Of a stretch of 64,000 nt of DNA, positions 19,361 to 27,344 are shown one piece after another (positions within the stretch are counted from its first letter, which is position 1; every line of letters starts with the position of its first letter). The DNA is from Alphaproteobacteria bacterium (GTDB lineage: Bacteria; Pseudomonadota; Alphaproteobacteria; Sphingomonadales; Sphingomonadaceae). The stretch lies in contig QBLU01000006.1 in assembly GCA_003241875.1 (NCBI GenBank), forward strand, positions 58,631-122,630, given 5' to 3'. The notes under the pieces were generated by a model. The model was not told the origin of the DNA. It did not search any database and saw nothing but the letters and a program-made list of their open reading frames with translations. The position numbers and the translations under genes are program-made.

Positions 19361-19780
19361 CTATGCATATTTCGCTTTCAGCGCGATCATCGCAAGCGCC
19401 GCCTTGGCGGCCTCGCCGCCCTTGTCCTTTTCGGTCTGGCGCGCCCGTGCCCAGGCCTGGGCCTCGTTCTCCACCGTCAGGATACCGTTACCGATGGCGA
19501 GGCCGTCGAGGGTGAGCGCCATGATCGCCCGTGCGCTTTCGCCGGCGACCACCTCGAAATGGTAGGTCTCGCCGCGGATGATGCAGCCGAGCGCGACATA
19601 GCCGTCATAGTCGCCGCCGGCATCGGCAAAGGCGATAGCGGCCGGGATCTCCAGCGCGCCCGGCACGGTGATGACGTCATGCGTCGCCCCGGCCGCGGCC
19701 AGCGCGGTACGGGCGCCCTCGAGCTGGGCATCGGCGATGGCGGCGTAGAAGCGGGCTTCGACGATCAGGATATGGGTCAT
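19361..19780 (-). CDS. ribH: 6,7-dimethyl-8-ribityllumazine synthase
   Basis: Condenses 5-amino-6-ribitylaminouracil with dihydroxybutanone phosphate to lumazine, the penultimate riboflavin step. The 139-aa protein shows GALEIP (41-46) and the active-site stretch [10 protein letters not shown] with the catalytic His. It lies 41 bp downstream of the RibBX gene and is probably in the same transcript. Confidence 0.96.
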   Translation of the reverse strand: MTHILIVEARFYAAIADAQLEGARTALAAAGATHDVITVPGALEIPAAIAFADAGGDYDGYVALGCIIRGETYHFEVVAGESARAIMALTLDGLAIGNGILTVENEAQAWARARQTEKDKGGEAAKAALAMIALKAKYA

Positions 19781-19821
19781 TGGATGTCTTTCTGTTTCCC
19801 CGCCGCAAGCGGGAGGGGAGT

Positions 19822-21120
19822 TCAGGCCGCGGCGGCGATTGCCTGCGGATGCGGGGGGATGGCGCGTTCGCCGACGACGTTGAGGCCATAGCCCTGGATG
19901 CCGACGATGTTGCGATGCTGGTTGGTTAGCAGGATCATGTCGCTGACGCCGAGGTCGCTGAGGATCTGCGCGCCGATGCCATAGTCGCGCAGCTGGAACG
20001 GTTGGCCCTCGCCCTTGGCCTTCATCTGGGTGGAAATGGCGGTCGGCGACGAATCGCGGATGATGACGATGATGCCGGCGCCTTCCTTGCCGATCACATC
20101 CATGGCGCGGCCGAGCTGCCCGGCGCGGTCGTTGGCTTCCATGAACAGGTCGGCGAACATCGACTGGGTGTGGACGCGGACGAGCGTCGGCTTGCCGGGT
20201 TCGATGCGGCCCTTCTGCAGGACCATGTGCTCGCCGTATTCGGCGGTATTGGCGTAGGTCTTGGCCAGCCAGCGGCCGCCGTGCCAGCTGTCGATCTCGG
20301 TTTCGGCGACGAGCTTGACCAGCCGGTCATGGGCGTGGCGATAGGCGATGAGGTCCTGGATGGTGCCGATCTTGAGGCCGTGCTTGCGGGCAAAGACGAT
20401 CAGCTCCGGCAGCCGCGCCATCTCGCCATCGTCGTTCATGATCTCGCAGATGACCCCGGATGGGTTGAGGCCGGCAAGCCGCGCGACATCGACCGAGGCC
20501 TCGGTATGGCCGGCGCGGACCAGCACGCCGCCGTCGCGAGCGACCAGCGGGAAGACATGGCCCGGGGAGACGATATGTTCGGGGCCCTTGGAGGCATCGA
20601 CGGCGACGGCGATGGTGCGGGCGCGATCGGCGGCGGAAATGCCGGTGGTGACGCCGTCGCGCGCTTCTATCGACACGGTGAAGGCGGTCGAATGCCGGGT
20701 GCCGTTGTGCTGCGCCATCAGCGGCAGGCCGAGCGTCTTCACGCGGTCCGACGACAGGGTCAGGCAGATCAGGCCGCGGCCGTGGCGCGCCATGAAGTTG
20801 ACCGCATCGGGGGTCGCCATCTGCGCCGGGATGACGAGGTCGCCTTCGTTTTCGCGGTCCTCGTCGTCGACCAGGATGAACATGCGGCCGTTCTTGGCCT
20901 CGTTGATGATTTCGTGGACGCTGGCAAGCGCCGGGCCGGTCTCGCGATCCTGGAGATAGGCCTCCAGCTTGCGCAGCGTGTCGGCGGTCGGGTTCCAGTC
21001 GGCGTCGTCGAGGTTGCGGAGCGAATTGGCGTGCAGACCGACGGCGCGGGCAAGGCCGGACTTGGTTTCGCTGCCATCGGCGACAAGGGCGCGCAGGCGT
21101 TCAGTCAATGTGGCGGTCAT
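19822..21120 (-). CDS. ribB: HTH domain fused to DHBP synthase and a degenerate GTP cyclohydrolase II domain (RibBX type)
   Basis: Three parts in 432 aa. Residues 5-58 form an Xre-like helix-turn-helix ([16 protein letters not shown], then a terminal helix [10 protein letters not shown]). Residues about 65-265 are 3,4-dihydroxy-2-butanone-4-phosphate synthase with [11 protein letters not shown] and [10 protein letters not shown]. The last 165 residues resemble GTP cyclohydrolase II, but the zinc motif CxDxxxSxRCDCG is replaced by [14 protein letters not shown] with no cysteine, so this half cannot bind zinc in the usual way. This matches the RibBX variant known in Proteobacteria. The ATG at 21120 fits the predicted promoter just upstream, giving a leader of about 20 bases. 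Confidence 0.93.
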   Translation of the reverse strand: MTATLTERLRALVADGSETKSGLARAVGLHANSLRNLDDADWNPTADTLRKLEAYLQDRETGPALASVHEIINEAKNGRMFILVDDEDRENEGDLVIPAQMATPDAVNFMARHGRGLICLTLSSDRVKTLGLPLMAQHNGTRHSTAFTVSIEARDGVTTGISAADRARTIAVAVDASKGPEHIVSPGHVFPLVARDGGVLVRAGHTEASVDVARLAGLNPSGVICEIMNDDGEMARLPELIVFARKHGLKIGTIQDLIAYRHAHDRLVKLVAETEIDSWHGGRWLAKTYANTAEYGEHMVLQKGRIEPGKPTLVRVHTQSMFADLFMEANDRAGQLGRAMDVIGKEGAGIIVIIRDSSPTAISTQMKAKGEGQPFQLRDYGIGAQILSDLGVSDMILLTNQHRNIVGIQGYGLNVVGERAIPPHPQAIAAAA

Positions 21121-21128
21121 GGGCGTTC

Positions 21129-21176
21129 TCACATCAGGATGTGACGACAAATCTGCCTGTCACATCCTGATGTCAA
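21129..21176 (-). promoter_or_regulatory. promoter with two palindromic operators upstream of the HTH-RibBX gene
   Basis: On the minus strand TTGACA (21176-21171) is followed after 17 bp by GATTTG (21153-21148), a plausible -35/-10 pair. Two palindromes overlap it: TCACATCAGGATGTGA at 21129-21144 (perfect 7-2-7) and TCACATCCTGATGTCA at 21160-21175 (one mismatch). Their centres are 31 bp apart, three helical turns, and together they form a perfect 15-bp inverted repeat (21131-21145 with 21159-21173). One lies over the -35, the other over the start region. This is the geometry of a repressed promoter. No FMN riboswitch fits in the 66-bp gap. Confidence 0.75.
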
Positions 21177-21186
21177 TGCGCCATCG

Positions 21187-21795
21187 TTACGCGGCGGCGA
21201 CCGCCTGCTTCATGCGGGCGAGATAGCGGGCGAGCACGTCGATCTCGATGTTGATCTCGTCACCCGCCTTGATGGTGTCGAATGTCGTCCATTGCGCCGT
21301 GTGCGGGATGATGTTGATCGTGAACCGCGCGCCATCGGTGGTGTCGATAACCGTGTTGACCGTCAGCGACACGCCATCGAGACCGATCGAGCCCTTTTCG
21401 GCCACGAACGGCGCAATCTCCTTTGGCACGGCGATGGTGATCCGGGTCGAATCGCCGACGGGTTCGACGCTTTCGACATGGCCGACGGCATCGACATGCC
21501 CGGTGACGATATGGCCGCCGAGCTCATCGCCGACCTTCAAGGCGCGTTCGAGGTTGAGCCGGCGCCCGGCGACCCATTGGCCGGCGGCGGTGCGGCTTTG
21601 GGTTTCCCCCGATACATCGACGCTGAATTGGCCTTCGGCCTTGGCGACGACGGTCAGGCAGACGCCGGAGCACGCCACCGAGGCACCGATCGCCAAGCCC
21701 GCAGTGTCATAGGTCGTGGCGATGACGACGCGCAGGTCCCCGCGCGCCTCGACGGCCTTGATGTGGCCGATGTCGGTGATGATGCCGGTGAACAT
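21187..21795 (-). CDS. ribE: riboflavin synthase, alpha chain
   Basis: Dismutates two lumazine molecules to riboflavin. The 202-aa protein starts with the family MFTGIITDIG and contains the two homologous lumazine-binding halves, with CSGVCLTVV in the first and GSIGLDGVSLTVN in the second, plus GHIVTGHVD at their junction. It is 9 bp downstream of ribD, so the two are coupled, and it is followed by the operator-bearing promoter of the RibBX gene. Confidence 0.96.
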   Translation of the reverse strand: MFTGIITDIGHIKAVEARGDLRVVIATTYDTAGLAIGASVACSGVCLTVVAKAEGQFSVDVSGETQSRTAAGQWVAGRRLNLERALKVGDELGGHIVTGHVDAVGHVESVEPVGDSTRITIAVPKEIAPFVAEKGSIGLDGVSLTVNTVIDTTDGARFTINIIPHTAQWTTFDTIKAGDEINIEIDVLARYLARMKQAVAAA

Positions 21796-21804
21796 GTCTA
21801 TGGC

Positions 21805-22782
21805 CTATCGGATGCGGGTGTAGGTCTCAAGCCGGTCGGGCGCGAGGTCGATGATCGGGCCGGCCCGCCAGCGACAGTGCGCCGGGGCCAGGTCGGGCAG
21901 GCCGATCGCCGACAGCGCCGGGCGGCCGCCGATCAGGATCGGCGCACGATAGAGCAGCAGCCGGTCGACGAGGTCAGCGGCGATGAGGCTGGTGGCAAGG
22001 CCGGCACCCCCCTCCGCCAGCACCAGATTGGCATCGGCGACGGCGGCGAGCGCACTGGGGCTGGCGATCCAGCGCGCGCCACCGGACACGCCATCGGTGG
22101 CGCTCATCACCGCCACGATCGGGGCGCGGCCTTCAAGTCCCGACAGCCTGACATTAAGTGTCGGACTGTCGGCATCCTGGGTGCCGCGACCGACGACGAT
22201 CATGTCGTGCCGTGCCCGCTCGAGATGGCCATGGGCGCGCGCCCGTTCCCCGGTGATCCACTTGCTCACACCCGAGGCCAGCGCCACCGAGCCGTCGAGC
22301 GTCACCGCCAGCTTCAGCGTGATGTGCGGGCGATTGCGGCGCAGGCGGCTGAAGAACCCCGCCATTACCGCCTCGGCCTCGGCGGTGCGCACGCCTTCGG
22401 TGACCGCGATGCCGGCGGCCCGCAGCCGCGCCGCGCCGGCGCCGTCGGTGCGCGGGTCGGGGTCGCCGGCAGCGATGACGACCCGGGCGATCCCGGCTGC
22501 CACCAGCGCGTCGGCACAGGCGCCGCCGCGCGGGCTGGCATGGGCGCAGGGCTCCAGGGTGGCATAGACGGTGGCACCGCGTGCTGCGTCCCCCGCCTGC
22601 GCCAGCGCCACCGCCTCGGCATGGGGCCGGCCGCCGGGCCGGGTGTGGCCGCGGCCGACCACGCGACCGCCGGCGATGATGATGCAGCCGACCGGCGGGT
22701 TGAGGCCCGTGTTGCCGACGCCTCGATCCGACAGCGCTAGGGCGGCGCCCATCAGCCGCGCGTCATCGGCAGGGTTGGCCAC
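21805..22782 (-). CDS. ribD: bifunctional diaminohydroxyphosphoribosylaminopyrimidine deaminase / uracil reductase
   Basis: Two consecutive riboflavin steps in one protein. The N-terminal deaminase has the zinc site HAEAVAL (near residue 54) and EPCAHASPRGGAC; the reductase half begins around 150 with LKLAVTLDGSVA and SKWITG. At 325 aa it is somewhat shorter than the common 360-380, but both domains look complete. It lies 5 bp after a small membrane protein gene and 9 bp before ribE. Confidence 0.94.
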   Translation of the reverse strand: MANPADDARLMGAALALSDRGVGNTGLNPPVGCIIIAGGRVVGRGHTRPGGRPHAEAVALAQAGDAARGATVYATLEPCAHASPRGGACADALVAAGIARVVIAAGDPDPRTDGAGAARLRAAGIAVTEGVRTAEAEAVMAGFFSRLRRNRPHITLKLAVTLDGSVALASGVSKWITGERARAHGHLERARHDMIVVGRGTQDADSPTLNVRLSGLEGRAPIVAVMSATDGVSGGARWIASPSALAAVADANLVLAEGGAGLATSLIAADLVDRLLLYRAPILIGGRPALSAIGLPDLAPAHCRWRAGPIIDLAPDRLETYTRIR

Positions 22783-22787
22783 GGCTG

Positions 22788-23186
22788 CTACTCGACCGGC
22801 GGTTCGCTGGCCACGACGGGGGTCGGCTCCACGGCCGCGACATAGGGAATTTCCTTCTGCGCGCCGCCGCCCGTGACATAGGCATCATATTGCGCCTGCG
22901 CGTCGATCTTGGCCTTGCCGGTCAGTGTCGCGATATAGGCGCGGGACTGCGCCTTCTTGACCTCCTGCGCCGCCACCGTCGCCTGCTGGTCGCGGAGCGC
23001 GTCGGCGCGGCTGCGATCGCCCTCCCAGTTCTGCATGTAGATGACGTTGAGCGTCTTTCCCGAATAGCCCCAGCGCGATTCGAGCGCGAACGCGACCATC
23101 CCGATCGTCGTGATCAGCAGCGCCGAGCCACCGACGATGAGGCGTCGGCGCCGCGCATCGGCAGCGGATGGATTGAGAAACGACAT
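22788..23186 (-). CDS. small single-pass membrane protein of unknown function
   Basis: A 132-aa protein from the ATG at 23186, with GGAGG at 23191-23195 deciding the start. A short basic stretch (DARRRRL) precedes one membrane segment at about residues 17-36; the rest is hydrophilic and mostly helical (RADALRDQQATVAAQEVKKA), ending in a Pro/Val-rich acidic tail. I do not recognise it. The five-base distance to ribD suggests co-transcription with the riboflavin genes. A GC hairpin (23195-23202 with 23217-23224) touches its ribosome site. Confidence 0.75.
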   Translation of the reverse strand: MSFLNPSAADARRRRLIVGGSALLITTIGMVAFALESRWGYSGKTLNVIYMQNWEGDRSRADALRDQQATVAAQEVKKAQSRAYIATLTGKAKIDAQAQYDAYVTGGGAQKEIPYVAAVEPTPVVASEPPVE

Positions 23187-23247
23187 AGGACCTCCGGCGG
23201 GGAACATAGGGGCGCGCCCCGCCGGATGCCAGCCGGGCCGTGGCCCG

Positions 23248-23283
23248 CGGCAGACTGACGCCGACATCGGTGTCAGTCTGCCG
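23248..23283 (-). terminator. hairpin after tonB
   Basis: Perfect 12-bp stem (CGGCAGACTGAC at 23248-23259 with GTCAGTCTGCCG at 23272-23283) about 10 bases after the tonB stop. No T-run follows, so termination strength is uncertain. Confidence 0.6.
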
Positions 23284-23292
23284 CCAACAAAC

Positions 23293-23949
23293 TCAGCCGC
23301 GCGCCTGGTCCAACCGGAAGCTGACGGTGATGTCGCGTTCCGCCTCCACCGCCACGCCGGCGTCGAGCGCCGGGCTGAACCGCCAGTGTGCCAGCGCATG
23401 GGCGATGGCGGCGGCATCGAGGCGCGGCGAACCCGACGAACGCCCGAGTACCGCCGCCAGCACACGGCCGTCGCGGCCGATGCGGACATGGACGACGACG
23501 CTGCCCTCCTCGCCCATGCGCCGCGCCGCCGCGGGATAGGGCGGCTGGGCGCTGCTGCGCTTGTCGAGCCGCGCCATGACGGTGGGACCGGCGGGCGCGA
23601 CGGGCTCGACGTTGGTGGTTCCGCCGCCGGCGCCGCCGGGCCCCAGCACCAGCGGTTCATCGGCCGGCGAATCGCGCTGGACGGTGTCGGGGGGCGTCAC
23701 CTCGACGGTGAAGACCGGCTCGGCGAGCGTCGTCTGCACGACGAGGTCCCTGGCCCGGGGCGGTGCCGGCTCCGGCAGCGGCCGGACCGGATCGGGATGA
23801 TCGGTGATGACCATCGGCGGCGGCCGTGTCGGCGCCAGCGTCGTGGTGACGGCGAACAGGCCGACGGCCGCGATGCCGGCGTGGAGCGTGATGGTGACGG
23901 CAAGGCCGGCCGGATTGCGGCGGCTGTCGAGATAAGTGCCTTGCGACAT
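23293..23949 (-). CDS. TonB family energy transducer
   Basis: A 218-aa periplasm-spanning protein that would couple the proton-motive force to outer-membrane receptors. It has a short cytoplasmic N terminus, one membrane anchor at about 16-38, a proline-rich spacer (TRPPPMVITDHPDPVRPLPE) and a TonB C-terminal domain with YPAAARRMGEEGSVVVHVRI and LDAAAIAHALAHWRFSP. No exbB or exbD is next to it. It is followed by a 12-bp stem hairpin. Confidence 0.9.
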   Translation of the reverse strand: MSQGTYLDSRRNPAGLAVTITLHAGIAAVGLFAVTTTLAPTRPPPMVITDHPDPVRPLPEPAPPRARDLVVQTTLAEPVFTVEVTPPDTVQRDSPADEPLVLGPGGAGGGTTNVEPVAPAGPTVMARLDKRSSAQPPYPAAARRMGEEGSVVVHVRIGRDGRVLAAVLGRSSGSPRLDAAAIAHALAHWRFSPALDAGVAVEAERDITVSFRLDQARG

Positions 23950-24057
23950 GGCTGTGATCCTCCCGAATCGTCAGGTTGCACGCCGTGCCGGCAGCTTCGG
24001 CCGTGTCGCGGCGCGCGGCCATCGTCTCATGGACCTGTCGATTATGATAGGGGGTCG

Positions 24058-25389
24058 TTACGCAGCTGCAGCATTCAACCTGGCTAGGGCCGTGTCGCGG
24101 CCGATCAGCGGCAGCAACGCCGCCATTTCGGGTCCGGTGTCCCGTCCGGTCAGGGCGTGGCGCAGGGGGTGGAACAGGCCGCGGCCCTTGCGATCGGTGG
24201 CGGACTTCAGCGCTGCCACCCAGCGTGCCCAGATATCGTCGCCCCAGGGGAGCTCCGCGAGTGCGGCGGCGGCCGCGGCCAGGAAGGCGTGGTCTTCGGC
24301 GGCAGCCGGCGCCGCCACGGCGCCGGTGATGACGGCCTGCCAGTCTGCCGCCTCCGCGACCGTGCCGAGATTGCCGCGCACGGCCAGCCAGGCGGCAGCG
24401 GTCATGTCGGCCGGCAGGCGATCGGCGACCGCGGCATGCGGCAGCAGGTGCAGCGTCCGGGCATTCAGCGCCTGCAGGTCGGCCGGGTCAAAGCGCGCCG
24501 GGGCGCGGCCGAAGCTCGACAGCGTGAAATCGGGCAGCAGGTCGGCGATGGCGGCGACAGCCTCGACCGGCTGCGAGGTGCCGATCCTGGCGAGCAGGGC
24601 GACGATGGCCTGGGGCTCGATGCCAGCGGCGCGCCAGGCCTCGACGCCTTCGGAGCCGATGCGCTTCGACAGCGCCGCATCGGCGCCGGTCAGCAGCGCC
24701 AGATGCGCCAGCTGCGGCACGGCGGCGCCCAGCGCCTCGAACATCTGGATCTGCACGGCCGAGTTGGTGACATGGTCCTCGCCGCGGACAATGGCAGTGA
24801 TGCCGAGGTCGATATCGTCGACGACCGACGGCAGCATGTACAGCCAGGTCCCGTCGGCGCGGCGCACGATCGGATCGGACAGGGCGGCCGGATCGAAATG
24901 ACAGTCGCCGCGCACGCTGTCGTGCCAGCGGATCGCCGTGTCGGTGTCGAGCCGGAAGCGCCAGTGCGGCGCGGTGCCGGCGGCGGCCTTTGCATCATGG
25001 TCGGCCGCGGTCAGCGCCAGTGCGGCGCGATCATAGACCGGCGGTGCCCCGCGCTGCTGCTGCACCTTGCGCTTCAGTTCCAGTTCCTCGGGCGTCTCAT
25101 AGGCGCGATAGGCACGCCCATCGGCGGCCAGCCGCGCCAGCGCCGCGTCGTACAGCGCAAAGCGATCGGACTGGCGGACTTCCTTGTCGGGAACGAGGCC
25201 CAGCCAGGCGAGGTCGTCGCGAATGCCGGCGGCGGACTCGGCGCTCGATCGCGCCAGGTCGGTATCGTCGAGACGGAGTATGAAGCGCCCGCCGTCCTTG
25301 CGGGCCAGCAGCCAGTTGACGATGGCCGTGCGGATGTTGCCGGCGTGCAGCCGGCCGGTCGGGGATGGGGCAAAGCGGGTGACGATCAT
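24058..25389 (-). CDS. gltX: glutamate--tRNA ligase (short GltX type)
   Basis: Charges tRNA with glutamate; in alphaproteobacteria with two GltX copies one can be specific for tRNA-Gln. The 443-aa protein starts at the ATG at 25389 (MIVTRFAPSPTGRLHAGN, HIGH-type motif). The second class I motif reads ALSKRIGS near residue 241, so the first Lys of the usual KLSKR is Ala while the catalytic second Lys is kept. The C-terminal anticodon-binding domain is rich in Ala and ends LARLNAAAA. The gap to the upstream regulator is 45 bp. Confidence 0.94.
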   Translation of the reverse strand: MIVTRFAPSPTGRLHAGNIRTAIVNWLLARKDGGRFILRLDDTDLARSSAESAAGIRDDLAWLGLVPDKEVRQSDRFALYDAALARLAADGRAYRAYETPEELELKRKVQQQRGAPPVYDRAALALTAADHDAKAAAGTAPHWRFRLDTDTAIRWHDSVRGDCHFDPAALSDPIVRRADGTWLYMLPSVVDDIDLGITAIVRGEDHVTNSAVQIQMFEALGAAVPQLAHLALLTGADAALSKRIGSEGVEAWRAAGIEPQAIVALLARIGTSQPVEAVAAIADLLPDFTLSSFGRAPARFDPADLQALNARTLHLLPHAAVADRLPADMTAAAWLAVRGNLGTVAEAADWQAVITGAVAAPAAAEDHAFLAAAAAALAELPWGDDIWARWVAALKSATDRKGRGLFHPLRHALTGRDTGPEMAALLPLIGRDTALARLNAAAA

Positions 25390-25434
25390 GCCCTGCCTTA
25401 GCAGCAAAGCCGCCGCGCCTGTCCAGCCGCGGCC

Positions 25435-26955
25435 TCAAAAGCCATGGCGGGCGAGGGCGTTGCCGATGTCGGCGCGGACGGCAGCCGAGCGCATCGGGAA
25501 GGATTCGAAGAACGCATCAGCCGTCAGCGGGCCGTGGCGGCGGCGGACATTGGCGGCCCAGCCGGCAGCGCGGGCATCGTTGCCGGCAAGCGTGTGGGCG
25601 ATGACGGCGATCAGCGCGATGAAGACATGGGCGCCGGGTGCGACCGCGGCGCGCTCCGCCCAGGGCGCCGCGGCCAGCGGCTCGCCGTCGACGATGTGGC
25701 TGAGCGCCCGGGTGGCGAGCATCGCGTAATGCAGCGGGTCGAGCGGGCTCAGCCGCATCGCCAGGTCGACCTGCTCGCGGCCGGCGCCGCCGCGGCCGGA
25801 CAGCGTGTCGGTCCAGGCGCGGGCGTAGAGGCCCTGGGCATAGTTGGGGCTGATCGTCGTCGCGCGTTCGAGCCAGCCGAGCGAGCTGTCGAGATCGCCC
25901 TGCAGCCAGAAACAGCGGCCCATCGCGAAGTTGACGAAGGGATCGAGCGGATCGAGCCCGACGCCGGCTTCGGCATGGCGGCGGGCGTGGCGGATGTCCC
26001 CGGCCAGGTCGGCGCTGTCGTGCAGGAACGCCGACTGGAAATGCACGAACGACAGGCCGGCATGGGCGCGGGCAAAGCCGGGATCGCGAGCGACGGCGTG
26101 CGCGAACAGTGTGGCGGCGGCGGCGTTGTCGGCGGCGGTAAAGCGGTACATGTGCTGCAGCCCGCGATGATAGGCGCCCCAGGCGTCGAGATCGGCGCTG
26201 ACCGCGAGCCGGGCCTGGCTGGCCTCGTGGAACGGGATGCGGATTTCCAGCGCCGCAGCGACCGCGGCCGCCAGCTGCTGGCGGATCTGGTGGATGTCGT
26301 CGGCGCGGCCGGTCAGGCGGTCGGCCCAGACCAGGTTTTCGGTGGCGGTGTCGGCCAGTTCGACGGTGACGGACAGCCGGTTGCCGACCAGCTCGACGCT
26401 TCCCGACAGGCAATAGCCGACGCCGAGTCGGGCGCCGACCTCGGCCGGACCGCAGCCGGCGCAGCGGAACGACGATGTGCGGGAGATGACGAACAGCCAG
26501 CGCAGCCGCGACAGCTCGGCGATGAGGTCGTGCGGCAGGGCCATGGCGATGGCGGGCAACGCCCCGGGGTCGCCGATCCGGTCGAAGGGCAAGACGGCGA
26601 TCGAGGGGCGTGCCGCCTCGCGCCGCGGTAGCACGGCGATGGCCGGCGATGCGGCCACGTCGGCGACGAAGCGGAAGCCGCGACCGTGCACGGTGCGGAT
26701 CGCCGCCTGGGCGGTGCCGGTGTCGCCGATGGCCTGGCGGGCCGATTTGACACGGCTCGCCACTGCGGCATCGGACACGAAGCGGCCATGCCAGACGCTG
26801 TCGATGATCTCGTCGCGAGTGACCAGGCGATCGCGGTTGTCGACCAGCAGGGCGAGCAGGGCGAACACCTGGGGTTCGATCGGCACGCGGTGGCCGTCAC
26901 GACGCAATTCGGCCTGGGCTGTGTCGAGCACGAAGGGACCAAAGGCGATCACCAT
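25435..26955 (-). CDS. winged-helix (OmpR/CadC-type) regulator with C-terminal TPR domain
   Basis: A 506-aa regulator. The N-terminal 105 residues form a Trans_Reg_C winged helix (FGPFVLDTAQAELRRDG, EPQVFALLALLVDNRDRLVT, VHGRGFRFVADV). No membrane segment follows; a TolB-like/adenylate-cyclase-associated segment (IAVLPFDRIGDPG at about 130-145) and TPR-like helices (ARRHAEAGVGLDPLDPFVNF, GRCFWLQGDLDSSLGWLERA) fill the rest. The ATG at 26955 (MVIAFGPF) is chosen over upstream codons. It diverges from a tautomerase gene 116 bp away, a possible target. Signal unknown. Confidence 0.88.
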   Translation of the reverse strand: MVIAFGPFVLDTAQAELRRDGHRVPIEPQVFALLALLVDNRDRLVTRDEIIDSVWHGRFVSDAAVASRVKSARQAIGDTGTAQAAIRTVHGRGFRFVADVAASPAIAVLPRREAARPSIAVLPFDRIGDPGALPAIAMALPHDLIAELSRLRWLFVISRTSSFRCAGCGPAEVGARLGVGYCLSGSVELVGNRLSVTVELADTATENLVWADRLTGRADDIHQIRQQLAAAVAAALEIRIPFHEASQARLAVSADLDAWGAYHRGLQHMYRFTAADNAAAATLFAHAVARDPGFARAHAGLSFVHFQSAFLHDSADLAGDIRHARRHAEAGVGLDPLDPFVNFAMGRCFWLQGDLDSSLGWLERATTISPNYAQGLYARAWTDTLSGRGGAGREQVDLAMRLSPLDPLHYAMLATRALSHIVDGEPLAAAPWAERAAVAPGAHVFIALIAVIAHTLAGNDARAAGWAANVRRRHGPLTADAFFESFPMRSAAVRADIGNALARHGF

Positions 26956-27071
26956 GGCCGGACGATAGGCATTATCCGGCAAAACGCCATGAAATCTCCA
27001 TGCCGTCTGCAAGCTTGGGAGGGCGCAACCGGCTAGACCGGTGACGGAGCCGATCCGCAGGAGATTCCGCG

Positions 27072-27284
27072 ATGCCCATGGTCACCATCGATGTCATCAA
27101 GGACGTGTTCACGCCCGCGCAGAAGGCGGCGATGATCGCCAAGGTCACCGAGGCCATGGTGTCGATCGAAGGCGAAGGCCTGCGCGGTGTCACCTGGGTG
27201 CGCATCAAGGAATTCGAAGGCGGCGACTGGGCGATCGGCGGGCAGCCGCTGCAATCGGCGGACGTGCGCGCCCTGGCGGGATAG
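27072..27284 (+). CDS. 4-oxalocrotonate tautomerase family protein
   Basis: A 70-aa tautomerase. After removal of Met the protein begins with Pro, the catalytic base of the family ([18 protein letters not shown]). The ATG at 27072 follows an AGGAG site. Short size and beta-alpha-beta pattern fit. The open frame ends with ADVRALAG just before a strong hairpin. It is alone on its strand and diverges from the winged-helix regulator, so its substrate cannot be inferred from a pathway. Confidence 0.88.
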   Translation: MPMVTIDVIKDVFTPAQKAAMIAKVTEAMVSIEGEGLRGVTWVRIKEFEGGDWAIGGQPLQSADVRALAG

Positions 27285-27290
27285 CACGCC

Positions 27291-27317
27291 GCCGACCGAG
27301 GCCTGGCCTCGGTCGGC
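27291..27317. terminator. bidirectional hairpin between convergent genes
   Basis: Near-perfect palindrome with 13-bp arms GCCGACCGAGGCC and GGCCTCGGTCGGC around a single T (effective loop smaller stem). It lies six bases after the tautomerase stop and 28 bases before the end of the convergent 752-aa gene, so it can serve both. Confidence 0.75.
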
Positions 27318-27344
27318 GTGTCCGATTACCCAAGCTGCCCGTCG

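Noticed and set aside
21121..21186. FMN riboswitch before the RibB gene
   Set aside because: The gap is only 66 bp and is filled by the promoter and two palindromes; none of the conserved RFN helices is present.
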